The notes under the pieces: generated by a model
Database searches by the model: none
Told to the model about the DNA's origin: nothing
Seen by the model: only the letters and a program-made list of their open reading frames with translations
Position numbers and translations under genes: made by a program
From: a virus
DNA: 64,000 bases
IMG/VR virus record: IMGVR_UViG_3300023116_000031
Coordinates: 1 to 64,000 of that record
Reading direction: 5' to 3' (one strand)
Part shown: positions 63,646-64,000 of the stretch, piece after piece
Position numbering within the stretch: the stretch's first letter is position 1
How the letters are laid out: each line of letters begins with the position of its first letter

Positions 63646-64000
63646 TGGCTCATAAGAAAACTTCACTTGAGTTGTTATCAACTACCCCCATCATCTCTGG
63701 AATGGTAAATGCAGAACAAGTTGAATTGATTTTGGATCTTCTGGAAGAGGTTTTGGAATCTGGTATTGATGGTGATGTGGTCGAGTTGGGTTGTAATACC
63801 GGAACCACTTCTATCTTCATCAGAAAAATGCTAGATTTGTGGGAGTCTGATAAGGTGTATCACGTCTATGATTCATTTGAAGGATTGCCGGAGAAAAGTA
63901 AGCAAGATACTGGTGGTGGAAATGCTGGAGAATGTAGAACAACTCGTGAAACATTTGAAGGTGTGTTTTCTCATTTCAATTTACATCTTCCTGTTGTTAA
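63646..64000 (+). CDS. TylF-like SAM methyltransferase, 3'-truncated
   Basis: 118 codons visible from the GTG at 63646, immediately after the glycosyltransferase; continues past the window. GDVVELGCNTGTTSIFIRKML is the SAM-binding motif I, and VYHVYDSFEGLPEKSKQDTG follows as in macrocin-O-methyltransferase (TylF) proteins. Together with the glycosyltransferase suggests a sugar-modification pair. Confidence 0.75.

Noticed and set aside
1-64000. tRNA genes and proteasome core, Pup, PafA or Dop genes
   Set aside because: I looked for T-loop-like GGTTCGA contexts with acceptor stems and for the relevant protein motifs and found none; a tRNAscan or HMM search would settle it.

Overview
The window is a fragment of a large tailed-phage genome of the T4 superfamily (myovirus type), from an unidentified environmental host. 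The diagnostic part is the T4-type replication block at 31.0-43.2 kb: sliding clamp gp45, clamp loader gp44, clamp loader gp62, RegA translational repressor, family B DNA polymerase gp43, UvsX recombinase and gp41 helicase. Gp61-type primase, ThyX, class II ribonucleotide reductase and a RuvC-like nuclease follow at 57.5-61.8 kb. T4-type late promoters (CTAAATA / CATAAATAG) recur throughout on both strands. No integrase, rRNA, CRISPR array or recognisable tRNA was seen.

Layout. 0-4.5 kb: a tight plus-strand operon with a PLP-dependent fold-type-II enzyme, a DNA methyltransferase and a close homologue of the bacterial proteasomal ATPase Mpa/ARC ending in GQYL, closed by a terminator. 4.5-11 kb, minus: a basic polyprotein-like internal head protein with repeated VEQVDE motifs, and a giant signal-peptide-bearing fibre/adhesin. 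11-15 kb, plus: an internal-protein candidate, small membrane proteins and two tandem signal-peptide lectin-like paralogues. 15-17.4 kb, minus: a CTS-bearing late protein, a HAD-type hydrolase and two small membrane proteins. 17.4-24.4 kb: a G+C-richer early region of about 25 tiny, mostly unknown genes with sigma70-like promoters, repeated control elements, small zinc proteins and a tyrosine-phosphatase-like protein. 24.4-31 kb: a DUF7220-like membrane protein, a lipoprotein, PhoH, a CobS-like AAA+ ATPase in its own transcription unit, a glycosyltransferase and a DUF3310 protein. 31-43 kb: replication core, interrupted by a DUF262-HNH protein and a DUF4406 protein, and also holding dUTPase, endolysin and glutaredoxin. 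43-57 kb: late genes, many probably packaged or virion-exposed (nuclease-like internal proteins, a ligase-like protein, an NMN adenylyltransferase-like protein, secreted proteins, a second giant signal-peptide fibre). 57-64 kb: primase, nucleotide metabolism, RuvC-like nuclease, small regulators, a second glycosyltransferase and a TylF-like methyltransferase cut by the window end.

How it works together. Sigma70-like promoters with TGAC-N5-GTCA palindromes and a repeated 22-bp element probably drive early host-takeover genes. Replication and nucleotide genes follow, with RegA as post-transcriptional regulator. Late promoters serve structural and packaged proteins. Many late products carry short N-termini resembling the T4 capsid targeting sequence and internal EVEQVDE motifs, which suggests prohead-protease processing and delivery with the DNA.

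The most unusual element is the Mpa/ARC-type ATPase. It keeps the N-terminal coiled coil, the interdomain, the AAA module and the C-terminal proteasome-docking GQYL, but no 20S subunit, Pup, PafA or Dop gene is visible. This implies a proteasome-bearing host and phage engagement of its proteasome. It is my main candidate for an undescribed system.
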